A program made the translations under genes and the position numbers. A stretch of DNA of 64,000 nt from Linnemannia hyalina (lineage: Eukaryota > Mortierellomycota > Mortierellomycetes > Mortierellales > Mortierellaceae), in assembly GCA_019671135.1 (NCBI GenBank), contig JAHRHY010000015.1:1240001-1304000 (forward strand), read 5' to 3'. The notes beneath the pieces were generated by a model. It made no database searches and was not told the DNA's origin. It saw only the letters and a program-made list of their open reading frames with translations. This document shows positions 13,201-23,232 of this stretch, piece after piece (position 1 is the stretch's first letter; every line of letters begins with the position of its first letter).

Positions 13201-16200
13201 AGATGAAAGAAGGTTCTCAACAGCTGCGGCAGTGTGATCCGAGAGAGAGTCCCATGTGGGTTCGGGGTCGAAAGGGTTGGGCAGGAGGGGCAGTGGTGGG
13301 AGACCCTCGATAGACTCTTGGGGTGCACCGGTGGTGAGTCCTGAGGGCTTGCGAACAGTAGCCAAAGTCTGAGCAGGGTCAGTCGATGAGCCGGTGGTGC
13401 TGGTAGCATCGCCATTGGAGGCCTAGAACCATTAAATTCAGGGATGAGTACGAACCAGGGGTTAATTACAATTACAAAGTACGAGATCCATTACGATCGT
13501 TGTTTGATATATTAAATGGAGGGTGGTGGATAAAAGTCGGTGATTGGACGTTAATTGAGACCAATAGAGTTCCACGTCCATTGGACAGAGTCCAGTAAGC
13601 GATCATACCAATCGCCCCCAACAGCCAGCAATGACTGATGATGGTTGTTCCTGGATATCACTGTCTCTAAAATATTCCAGGTAGCTCTTATTCGTCCTTG
13701 TGCTCCCCATAATGAAATTGCGTCGTCAAATCCAGACGACATCAGAAACTGGCGCTTGCTAGTTACCTTGTTGTTGGCAGAAGAGTGGGTGCTGGAGGCA
13801 CGGGAAAGACGGCCACCCTCTTGTGCCCGCTCGCCGTCCTCATGGTCCTGATCCTGATCCTGGTCATCATCCTCAGCTTCTGAGTTGTACCATCCGTTGC
13901 CGTTCGATGTCGACTCGCGCACCGACCATCCTGTTTGACCTAGAGCAGTAAAAGAGGGGGGAAAGTCGCCAAACAGAATATGCAAAAAAAAAAAACACAC
14001 GGATTTTGGTTAGCTTTTTTTTCTCGTTCTCCATGTCCTGTCAGCCTTAATCATGCATGCATGCGACAGAGCGCCCCTCGACTCTTGTCCTGCATATACA
14101 ACGAAAAAAGGAGACACTTGCCTACAACATCCTGACCAGTAGTATCTGCAGTTCCCATGCTTGCATGGTCTTCTGCTTCGGGAATAGTCCAGCTCGACTC
14201 CTGTGTGCGTTGGTTGTAATAAAAGACCTGTCCATCAGGCGTCGTCTGGGGCAACCAGAGGTCATCTGCGCTCTGAAAGGTGTTATCGAATCCAGATATC
14301 CAATGCATTCCGAAAGAGTGTCAAATTATAAAAGTCCGCATTTTTGGTCGTTTTTGATTGTCGAGAGTTGAGCAGGCGAGTGGATAGAGTCACAGGAACA
14401 ACCATAAGATATGAACAAATTGAAAGAAAGAGTGAGAGAGAGAGAGAGAGGGAAAAGGCGTCAGTTTTTGGTTCTGTTATTATGCATTATGATTAAGAGG
14501 ATGAAGGAAGTCTGTGTGGGCGTGGGTGCTCACTTTGCTCCCAACACAGAGAAAAGGGCAACCTTCCAATCGATCTCAAAGATCTGTCCGCCACTGTCAA
14601 GAAAAAACAAGGAGAGCTCGCATAATCAGCGACGAATCGGCCTGGTTGGTCGTAATGAAATGCGGGGGGAAGGGGTGGGCGGAAGTGAATTGGTACATGA
14701 ATAGGTTACGACGTCAAGCGCCACGAGGGAGTACATTGGCATTAGAAAAGAGTAGGAGGGTCTTTGTTGTTGCTGCTGTTGGTTGCCGTTGTTGTTGTTT
14801 TCTGGATAGCTCATTAAGTGGGGACTGAACTGGGTGGGTAGCTATTTTTTACTTTGTTCCCCAGCAAAGGGCTCTCTACATACCCCTCCCTTCCTCATTG
14901 CCCACATACTAACATGAGTGCAACAATGCACACAACGACGACAAGAGTACAAAGGAGGTACAAGTAGATGAAGTACGCAATGTACAAGAACAACCCGCAA
15001 TGGTATAAACAAAAACCGGATAACACCCATCTATGCAGTGCTCGAACGCTGTTGGTTCGCACATTTACTTTGTTCGAATGGAAAAAGTGGTATGAATCCA
15101 AAAAGAAAACGCCATCCCTTAGAAGAGCATTTCAATAAAACAGCGCTGTCTGTTCGATTGTTTTTTCATGTCAATTGTCAACAAAGGAGAAGGGAGGGAA
15201 GGAAAACGAGAGCACGAACGAAACGCATAATTGATGCACATATCATCAACAACAACACTTTCGCTCTCACAAACACGCCTATCAACGCAGCGAGATGTAA
15301 AGAATGGCACTAGAAGCAACAGTAACCAGAAAAACGAGCAATCCTCTTCTATATGAGCTCAACATCAAAAAAGACCATCAGCCAACAAAGGTCCCAAGGT
15401 ATGTGAATACAAAAGAGGAAGGAAGCACAAAAGAAGAAAGAAATCTGCTCGTTCCTTCTGTCTTTCTTTTTTTGTTGTGTAGTAAGCAGGTCGAGATGCT
15501 CATCTTTTTTTTTTTTTGTTGATGTTGTTGTTGCTGTTAGCACTCGGGTTGTTTTTATCTTTTTTTTGCAATGCGAGTCTCGCTCTCCTTGTCTCGTCCC
15601 TGTCTCTCCTCACACTCCGTCCGTCTCTCTGTTCATATTACCCACAATTCCATTAACTCTTTTTGTCCTTTCGTTCCACTTCATTCGCCTGTTGGCCGTT
15701 TGCCCTTTTCGATTGGAGGAAGGGAGAAAAGATAGAAAGGGCAAACAGAATAAAGAAAAGGAGCCCTCCCTTTGTATCAGGAGAGTATATCTCTGTTTTG
15801 TTTGTTATGTGGGTGAAGTGCAAGTAAGATGTATGTGAATGTGTGTGGGTGAAGTGGGGTTTGTGTGGTGCGATCCTCCTTCCTCCTCTCCATGGCCTAA
15901 TGCACTAAACCATCCCCAGAGTAGCACCACTTTTCTTCAAATGATAACGAACATCCTTCCTCCCCCTTTGTTGTTATGGTGTGCTTCTGTTTGTGCTTCC
16001 CTCCATTGCATAAGAATAACAAAAAGAAGGTTAACGCCCTAACTGACTCATGACCGATGAACAATGACCCAAAAAAAAACCAGCGCTACCTCCTTGCCTC
16101 GTCCAAAGGTATGAGGAAGCGTGACAAAGAAAGAAGTCAAAGTGAAAGGAGACAAAAAAAAAAATAAAAAAAAGAAACTTACGTCGAGGTCTTCTCCATC

Positions 16201-16437
16201 CTGTTCAGGATCGTCTTCATCCTGTGAGTCGAGGTCATCGTCTCCTAGGACCTGGACATAGTTGGAGGGGAACCAGCCCTGGCGGCCCTGGCAATGGCCT
16301 GCCCACCAACCGGAATCGAGTTGAGCGAGGACCTGAATCACATCATCCTTCTTGAAGGTCAGGTTTGTTGCATCCTCCGACTCGTAGTCGTACATGGCCC
16401 GAACCAGGACCTGGATGTCTAGGGTCTCTGAGACCAT
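10210..16437 (-). CDS. Ras guanine-nucleotide exchange factor, SH3-WW-RasGEF_N-RasGEF (Cdc25/Ste6-like)
   Basis: Activates Ras by catalysing GDP/GTP exchange at the membrane. Proposed coding exons: 16437-16183, 14272-14122, 13939-13767, 13422-11026, 10916-10453, 10267-10210, all phase-consistent, giving about 1165 aa. An SH3 domain lies at residues ~8-65 (ALYDY-type AMYDYESEDATNLTF, GWFPSNYVQVL). A WW domain lies at ~88-117 (LWLPQTTPDGQVFYYN, SSWTIPE). A long low-complexity linker follows (QDQDQDQD acidic run; Ser/Pro-rich). RasGEF_N is at ~740-860 (GGTLLALIERLT, FLLTYRSF) and the catalytic CDC25 domain at ~905-1145 (EFARQLTIMEANAYNKI, YLTDLVMIQDGN), ending NESGML. SH3-containing RasGEFs of this layout are known in fungi. 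The start is chosen because the SH3 begins eight codons in and the upstream sequence is purine/pyrimidine-biased. Intron 1 is long (1.9 kb) and I found no exon in it. Intron 2 needs a GC donor to keep the WW-to-linker frame. Confidence 0.93.
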
Positions 16438-17471
16438 TCTCGAATTTTTTTAAGTGTTTTTTAGTTGATGTGTGTTGTTGTATTTGTTGTTGAAAGGAGG
16501 GAGGAGGAGAGGAGGGAGGTGGAGGTGTTGGGCGAGAGGAGCGAGTGTGGGAGAGAGTCGGAGATGAAGAACGAGGGAAGTAAGGGAGAGAGGGTGTGAA
16601 GAAAGGGAAGGTGGGATGAGAGAGGTGAAGAAGGGAGGTGGAGGAAGGAAGGGGAGAGCGGGAGGGGATGGAGGGAAGGGAGATGGAAGGAAAGGAAGGG
16701 GATGAAGAGGAGGGATGATGAGAGGAGAGAAGGAGAGAGGGCAAGAGGAAGGTGAAGAGGGTTTTGGGGGTGCAAAACGGCTAGGCCTGAGTGAAATGAA
16801 TGCAGAGAGGAGAATAATAAGGGCCTGCTATGTAGATTCACTCTCAGCTGAGCGAGTCGTGGAAGGGACAGACAGAGGACAAACAACAGATGAAAAGACA
16901 ATCGTAAAGACGAAAGGAGTGTGGGCACATACAGTACATACATACTGGCACACATTGAGAGCACGCTTTTGCTCATAATGTGCGCTCGTCCGTTTATTCA
17001 TTTGTCAGTGCTGGATGTGATAATCATCCCCACAGCTAGCATAATCATCATCGTCATCATCATTATAGCCAGTATCTGCAACGTTGGTCCCGATGATCGC
17101 CTGTGCCTGCTAGCCCCATGGCTGTGGAGAAAAGGACGAAAGTGAGATCAGAGACTGACACACATTGGCGAGTTCCAATCAAATCAAACAACGGCATCGA
17201 CACATTCAGGGTTGTGCGACATAGTACAGTACAATGAACTTGAAGAGATCTCGTATGTGTTTAATGCGTATTGACAAAAAAAAAAAAAAAAGTGTCACTT
17301 GTGAGAACTAGCAAAAGAACACAAAATGACGATCTGTTGTACAGATGTAGACAGGAAGCAAGCAAGAGAAAGTGCAGAGATTTGCTATCCCCATAGCCTT
17401 CAGTCCACTCCCTTTTCATCCTTCCTTGGCTCCTTCTCTATCTGTATCACCAATCCTGCATACCTCAGTCA
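16438..17471. other. RasGEF upstream region / CaMK 3' flank
   Basis: From 16470 to 16760 the coding (minus) strand is an almost pure pyrimidine tract (CCTCCTTC-type), as in many fungal promoters and 5' UTRs. It therefore probably belongs to the RasGEF transcript leader. An (ATC)n-like tract lies near 17040-17070 and an A15 run near 17277-17291. No gene was recognised. Confidence 0.5.
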
Positions 17472-20307
17472 TTAAACCATCTCCTCGTCGCCACGGTGCA
17501 AGACTTGGTCGACATCCTCCTGGTGAACAACCCTCAACTCCTCGTGCCGCTTGCGCATCGAGTTGATAGCCTTGACAGCTCCAACAGCGTTGCGGAACTT
17601 TGTGCGGGCCTTGATGCGAGACATCATCGAAGGCAACAGATCGTGAGGTCCTTCCATCTCAGCGTCTTGATCCTGAGGTGCCGGTGCGGTTTGGCCATCC
17701 TGGTTGAGACCCGACTGTGCCAACCATGGGTGCTTCAATGCCTGCGCAGCCGTCATACGATGGCTAGGATCCGTCGTCAACAATCCATTTACAAACGACT
17801 TGGCTATTGGGAATGAAAAGCGAGAGAGTGTAAGTGGGTGGCTTATCATTGCACCTTGGTGGAATTCAATCCATTGTTGACTAAAAGAGGAAAAGGCAGA
17901 GAGGCAACATACCACTCTCGCTGACTCCCTGCCAGTACTCAATGGGAGCAAACTGGTACTCGGCGTTGAGGATGGCGTGCATCTCGTCCATACTGTTCTG
18001 ACGGTCAAAGGGAGTGTATCCACACAACAAGAAATAGGTAATAACGCCCAAAGCCCACATGTCGACAGGCTTGCCGTGGCCAGACTTTTGGAAGATTTCA
18101 GGGGCCTATGAATAAAAGTGAAATGATTCGACGTCAGGTCAGTCGTCCATTGTTGTCATGTATATCCAATCCAATCCAGTCCTATTGCAATTGCAATTGA
18201 TATTGTCCACGCGATGTTGGAACCAAACAGCCGATAGAAACGAAATGAACGAATAGAAAGTACTGGAGTTCAGCCAAATATATGTCCAGAGTGAGAACGA
18301 CATACCATGTATCCGGGGGTTCCGCAGGTGGTGGTCAAGAGGTGGAATTTCTCCTGGTCCATGATCCTCGAGAGTCCGAAATCAGCAATCAACAGCTCAC
18401 TGTCCTCGGCTGCAGTCTTGAAAAGCAAGTTCTCAGGCTGTAGCCAATTGTCGCCGTTTTGTTGTTGAGGTGGTTGGTGTGGCGAGTGAGTAGATGAGTG
18501 GCAGTAAATGTTCACAGACAGTCGATCGATCGGATCATTTGTGCAATGCAAAAAAAAAAAAGGAGGGAGTAGAAAAGAATTGAATTCCGTTAGTGTCAAA
18601 AAAGAAGAATACGCATTGGGCATAGCATAGCAACAACAAAGCCCACAATTGAACTTCTCCGAGGAGGTTTTCCTATTTTACCTTCAAATCTGATTTTTTT
18701 TTCCGCGCATCATTGACGAGATATAACGTATCGGGCAACATGAATGAAGAGGGAAAGCAGACCGTTAGCAACGTGAATAGTAATGACAAAAAGGTCTCAC
18801 TCCGTTCTCCCTCATCCCTTATTTTCACGCAGACACGCGCACTCCCCTAGCCCCGCTTCCAATTCTCGCGTGTAAGTATCGAAAATGAGGCGAGTAAAGT
18901 GGGAAGAGAGGATGAACATGATCCATTTCATTCCTTGTTCCTGGCTCAGACCCCAGACCAAGACCCAGGCTCATTTTTTCTCACTTCTTTTGGTTCTCAT
19001 CCACATTCTTTCTCTGTTATTGAGAATGAACGGTGTGTGGTATGGTGTAGCGTGACGGGGATGTATGTTATCGCTTGTGTCCATTCTTTTTTCCTGCAAG
19101 GAAAAACATAACAGCGGGCTGGGCTGGGCGGAGCGGGGGCTACCACCAGGTAATGCTCCAAACATTTGGGTTTCTCTGGACTCCAACAAATAATAAGCAT
19201 GAAGGCACGAGGTTTCTGGCCGGATATTGTTAGATGCGGATCCAATTGCATACCTCTGTGAACGATACCCTGCTCGTGCAAGTAGGCGACGGCACTGCAG
19301 ATGGTGCGGACCAGGTGGGCAGCATCATGCTCGTAGTAGTTGCCTTTTCTGCAGATCCTGTCAAACAGTTCTCCACCCTCGGCCAATTCAGTCACCAGGT
19401 ACACTTTTGAAAGCCAGTGATAAATATAGAAAAGAAAAAAAAAGTTGGTTAGAAGAATGCCGATGGCAAGAGATAAAAGAACATAACGTTCTTTTTATGA
19501 AAATGAACGAGGACAGGACAAAAAAAAAAAAGAAGAGCAGGTGTACCACTCTCATGGGAAAGGGAAAGACAATACATGCAGTCCAAAGAATAACAACGGC
19601 AACGACAGCACCAGTAAAGAGAAAAAGATTATCCTGCCCAATTGACTTACAGTTGTTGAGGGTCTCAAAGTAGTCGACGAGAGTCAAGATGTTGGCGTGA
19701 CCGATGGAGATGCGACGAAGGACGGCAATCTCATTGCGGATCATGTGCTCCTTGCCCTCCATCAACTTTTTGTTGATCACCTTGACAGCATATCTCTTGC
19801 CAGTTTCAATCTATTACAAAATAGAGAACAAGCAAACACAAAGGTCAACAGGGTATTTTTGGTGTTTATGCGAGTGCGTGTGCGTGTGTGCAAGGGCGTG
19901 CGTGCACACACGCTACACTCTCTTTCGCCTCTTTTTTTCTTCTTCTGTCAACTCCCACGAGGATGTCATAAACGCAGGGATAGGCTCGACGAGGACAAAA
20001 GAAAGAAAACTTACATGGACAGCCTCTGCAGGATAGAATAGGAAGTGGTCGAGTCGACAAAGGGGGTGGTTGTTATCGAAAGTAGACACATATGAACGCA
20101 GACACGTATGGAAAGAAGGAAGGAAGGGAAGAGGTGTTAGTTGGGCGTGAGAGTTAGGTAGCGAGTTTTCCGTGAGTGAACAAAGACGAGCAATGAGGGT
20201 GCAAGAGTTGAGGGAGGAGGTGTACCTTTGACGACGGCGTAGGTTCCCTGGCCGAGGGTGCGGCCGGTACGGTATTTACAGGGGACAGTCGAGACTGTTG
20301 CGGACAT
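17472..20307 (-). CDS. Calcium/calmodulin-dependent protein kinase, CaMKI type
   Basis: Serine/threonine kinase of the calcium signalling pathway. Coding exons by splice motif and phase: 20307-20226, 20025-20015 (11 nt), 19810-19651, 19403-19254, 18689-18682 (8 nt), 18437-18306, 18105-17913, 17803-17472, giving 355 aa. Seen: glycine loop LGQGTYAVVK (~18-27); VAIK-type lysine in YAVKVINKK; catalytic loop HRDLKPEN (~133-140), split across three exons; DFGLSR (~156); activation loop TTTCGTPGYM then APE (~182). The substrate lobe has DMWALGVITYFLLCGYTPF, and the C-terminal autoregulatory/calmodulin-binding helix is KARTKFRNAVGAVKAINSMR. The length fits fungal CMK proteins. Without the 8-nt exon the essential Asp-Leu-Lys of the catalytic loop is missing; without the 11-nt exon the frame after the glycine loop is lost. 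The start is the first ATG, directly before the kinase domain. The 5' leader is pyrimidine-rich on the coding strand. Confidence 0.93.
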
Positions 20308-20927
20308 GGTGTGAGAGAGGGAGTGTGAGTGAAGGTTGACTGTTGCTGATTGCTTGCCGGTGCTGTTGTTGTTTGTCGAAATGAAGAGGAGAGGAAGAGG
20401 AGGAGGAAGAGGAGTGAAGGTGAGGGTGAGGGAGTAGGAATAAGAGTGTGCGGGAGTGAAAAGAGCGAAAGAAAGAAAGAAAGAAAGAAAAAAAACCTCC
20501 CTCGGCCCCCATCCAAAAGTGGCTGGCTAGCGAAGGACAGAATCAAAAGTCCAGCTGGGCTGTTCACCCCTTTCTTTTCTTGACGACCTATCACACCTTT
20601 TACTTTGTTCGTTCCCTGTGAAAATATATCCATCATGCTTCGTCCTGTTCTTCCCTGCTTCATGCTTGAAATGGATAGTCCTTTCTCCCTTTTTCTCTCT
20701 TTTCTCTCTTTTTCTCTACAAACAAGGATAACAGGAAAGATTTATCGCATGATTATCGCAAAAGATGAACGGTTGGATATCTCACACCACCCATCCCTGA
20801 GGAAACACCCTTCGTGATGAAAAAGTACACAATCCATTTATTATTACCCCTGTCCTTCCAAAAAAAAATGTGAAAAAAAACGATATAACAGACTCCAGAA
20901 GCAATTGAAGAAAGACAAGCTTTCACA
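20308..20927. other. CaMK upstream region / RXT2-like 3' flank
   Basis: The CaMK coding strand just upstream of its ATG (20310-20500) is CT-rich with a (TTTC)n run at about 20466-20490, a typical fungal leader. The remainder is AT-rich with A-runs at 20860-20880. No gene was recognised. Confidence 0.5.
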
Positions 20928-22319
20928 CTACCGGTGTTGCTGCTGCTGTTGGTGTCCTGAAGATCCCTGTCCTCCTGCGTGCTGCGAACTCGAATTATTA
21001 GCATTGCCAATACTGCCGTTGTTGTTGGCATTGTTGCTGCTATTGTTCTTCTTGTTCTTGCTCAACAAGCGGTGTCGCAGCTCCTTCTCGCGTTTCTCCT
21101 TCAGCTTCTTCCAGAGACGTCTCTTCTGCTTCAGCACATGGTTGACAGAATCCCGACTCTCGCTCAGCAACTCAATATATTGGTTGCTGCAATGGATATT
21201 CTCCTATCAACATGAAAAGAAATCAAAGTTTGTGACGGATTAGTGAACGCGCTCAATCCATCGTCAGGGTCCGTTGCAATTGAACAATTGCATCCAGGTT
21301 CCTCCATGACGTACCATGAGCAAGGAAAGAGTCTTTTGGACTTGCGCTCGATCCTCGCCGTGCTGCTTCCACTCCTCGTTTTTCTGGATGAAATCCTCCT
21401 GGTCGGGCATGCCCATCCGTGCGGTCGAACATCCTTCGCCCATGCCGTAGCCCAGCTGGGGATACAGCGGGTCATCCCCCTGCAAAATCAGTGCCACCCT
21501 GCTCATCATCTTGTTGACCTTCTTCTCACGCTCAACCATGGCCATCGCATGGACGGCCATAATCTGCAACTGTGGACTCTTGAACAGCTTGCAGTGCTGA
21601 GGTCGTTGCAAAATCTCGGTCGATGTCTCCAAGGGAGACAAGATCTCGTTCAACCGGATATTGGCATATGGGTTTTCATCATCTGACAGCTCCGGTTCCT
21701 GTTGCTGTCCTCCTGCTCCTCCATCGAGCCCATCCCCATGTCTGTCACCTCCTCCGGGGCGACGGACCTGAATGACTTCCCGCTTTCCAGATTGTCCTGC
21801 TGCCTTTGAGACTGCCACGGATCGCCTAAAGTTGGCGCGGATCTCATCCTCATTGTCATCCTGGGTATGAAGATGGTGTTGCTTGTTGAGGTCGGGCACC
21901 TGGAGCCGACAGCCTCCTGTGACCGGGTTCGCCCTTCGTTTGAGTTTGTTTCCGCGGTTGTGTGGCACAAATCCAATCTCCTCCTCATCTGAGCTGCCGT
22001 CCTGAACCTTCCGTGCCACTAATGAGAGAGAAAACGAGGTGAGTTATTGGCAAATATGCTGTTAGTGTTTGGGCGTGCGCAATTTAAGAACAATATCAGT
22101 GTGTGAGGAAATACATCGCCTCTCGATCAATGTCAAATATGCACACGTACAGGTCTCTGCGGTGACTAACGAAGGCTCTGGGAAGGGGGCAAGTCTATCA
22201 AGTTCATATGAAAAAGACCACAATACACACAAAGTTAGCATTCTGACGTCAAGTCTGCACAGTGAGTATGAATCGTGGCCCCTTTTCTTCCTGCCACTTC
22301 GTTGCGTACCTCTTGCCAT
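20928..22319 (-). CDS. RXT2-like subunit of the Rpd3L histone deacetylase complex
   Basis: Proposed coding exons: 22319-22310 (only ATGGCAAGAG), 22018-21315, 21203-20928; phases agree, giving 329 aa. The N-terminal part carries DGSSDEEEIGFVP followed by NRGNKLKRRANPV, and later NPYANIRLNEILSPLE with a helical stretch (IMAVHAMAMVEREKKVNKMM). I recognise these as the order found in the RXT2 N-terminal domain (PF08595), from memory of the family. The C-terminal exon encodes a strongly basic coiled segment (LKQKRRLWKKLKEKREKELR) and a tail of Asn, Ser and Gln runs. Expected role: nuclear, part of Rpd3L/Sin3 repression. The start was fixed by phase: the acceptor at 22018 requires a one-base carry-over, which the ATG at 22319 with donor gtacgc supplies, while the longer frame above it would create an early stop. 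Family assignment is moderately sure; the first exon less so. Confidence 0.62.
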
Positions 22320-23232
22320 GCTTCAGTGCCATGAGGTGTTCTGCTTCAAGCGAGATGGATTGGTCGTGTATGGAGTCTGTTTCAAGTTGTAGTGAATTGA
22401 AGGAGAAAGAGAGTGCATTGGCGACAGGTGTTAGTTGTTTGGGTCCACTTGATCTCCTGTTGCTGTTCTTTCTTAACTCTTCTCCCTCTTCTTTATGCTG
22501 CCTCTGGTAGTTTGTTTGTTCAGAGCGAGTCTTCAGGTTGAGCAAGAGCGTGTTAGCGTGAGTGTCCAATTGACTGTGAGTAGGTGATTACCCATTCTCT
22601 AAAGTTCCTGGTCTAGCTATGAGGGCGTGGGGCGAAAGGGTGTGCCGAGTATGTGTCCTGTAGTTGCTTTGTGAGACTAGAGGCGTGGGTGAGAGTGTCG
22701 GAAGAGTGTTGTGGAGTGGGTGAATGAACGAGTTGGAATGAGTGAATGATTGAAAAGAAGAGAGTGGGGTGTGAGCAAACTCGACGAAAGGTGAAGAAAA
22801 GTAATCAAAAAACACTCTTCCCAATCCTGCGCATAACACGTGATATATTGCGCCACCAAAATGAATTGCACTCATTTCACTCTCTTCCATCACCTCCTCG
22901 CGCAATCCAAAGAATCTCAATAAACACAATTGCATGAACCTGGTTCATCATCAACAACAAGCGCATGAATACAAGACCAGGGAAGTGTGTTCAGCTCAGT
23001 TTGTTATTATTACTACTGTAATTAAAGCTCGTCTCCTCTGTTCTCTTTGGACCCTAGCCACTCAAAAAGGGTGCTCATCTCAGGATCAGAACGATCATGA
23101 TCGACCTACTTCTGTAAACATGATATCTTCTATTTATTCAATCGGATTCCTCACATATTCAGAATCCCCTCATTCCACCTCTAAATCAAGTCCCCAACTA
23201 CACCCGAAATCAACCACCCCACTACGACCCTC
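22320..23232. other. RXT2-like upstream region and NACHT gene 1 3' flank
   Basis: Between 22320 and 22940 the minus strand has open but low-complexity frames (His/Ser/Phe/Pro-rich), consistent with a transcribed leader of the RXT2-like gene rather than protein. From 22940 to 23232 lies the 3' flank of the 23.2 kb NACHT gene. No RNA gene or element was recognised. Confidence 0.5.

Noticed and set aside
22330..22569. Longer N-terminal exon for the RXT2-like protein
   Set aside because: Joining its frame at donor gtacgc to the acceptor at 22018 gives the wrong phase and an early stop.
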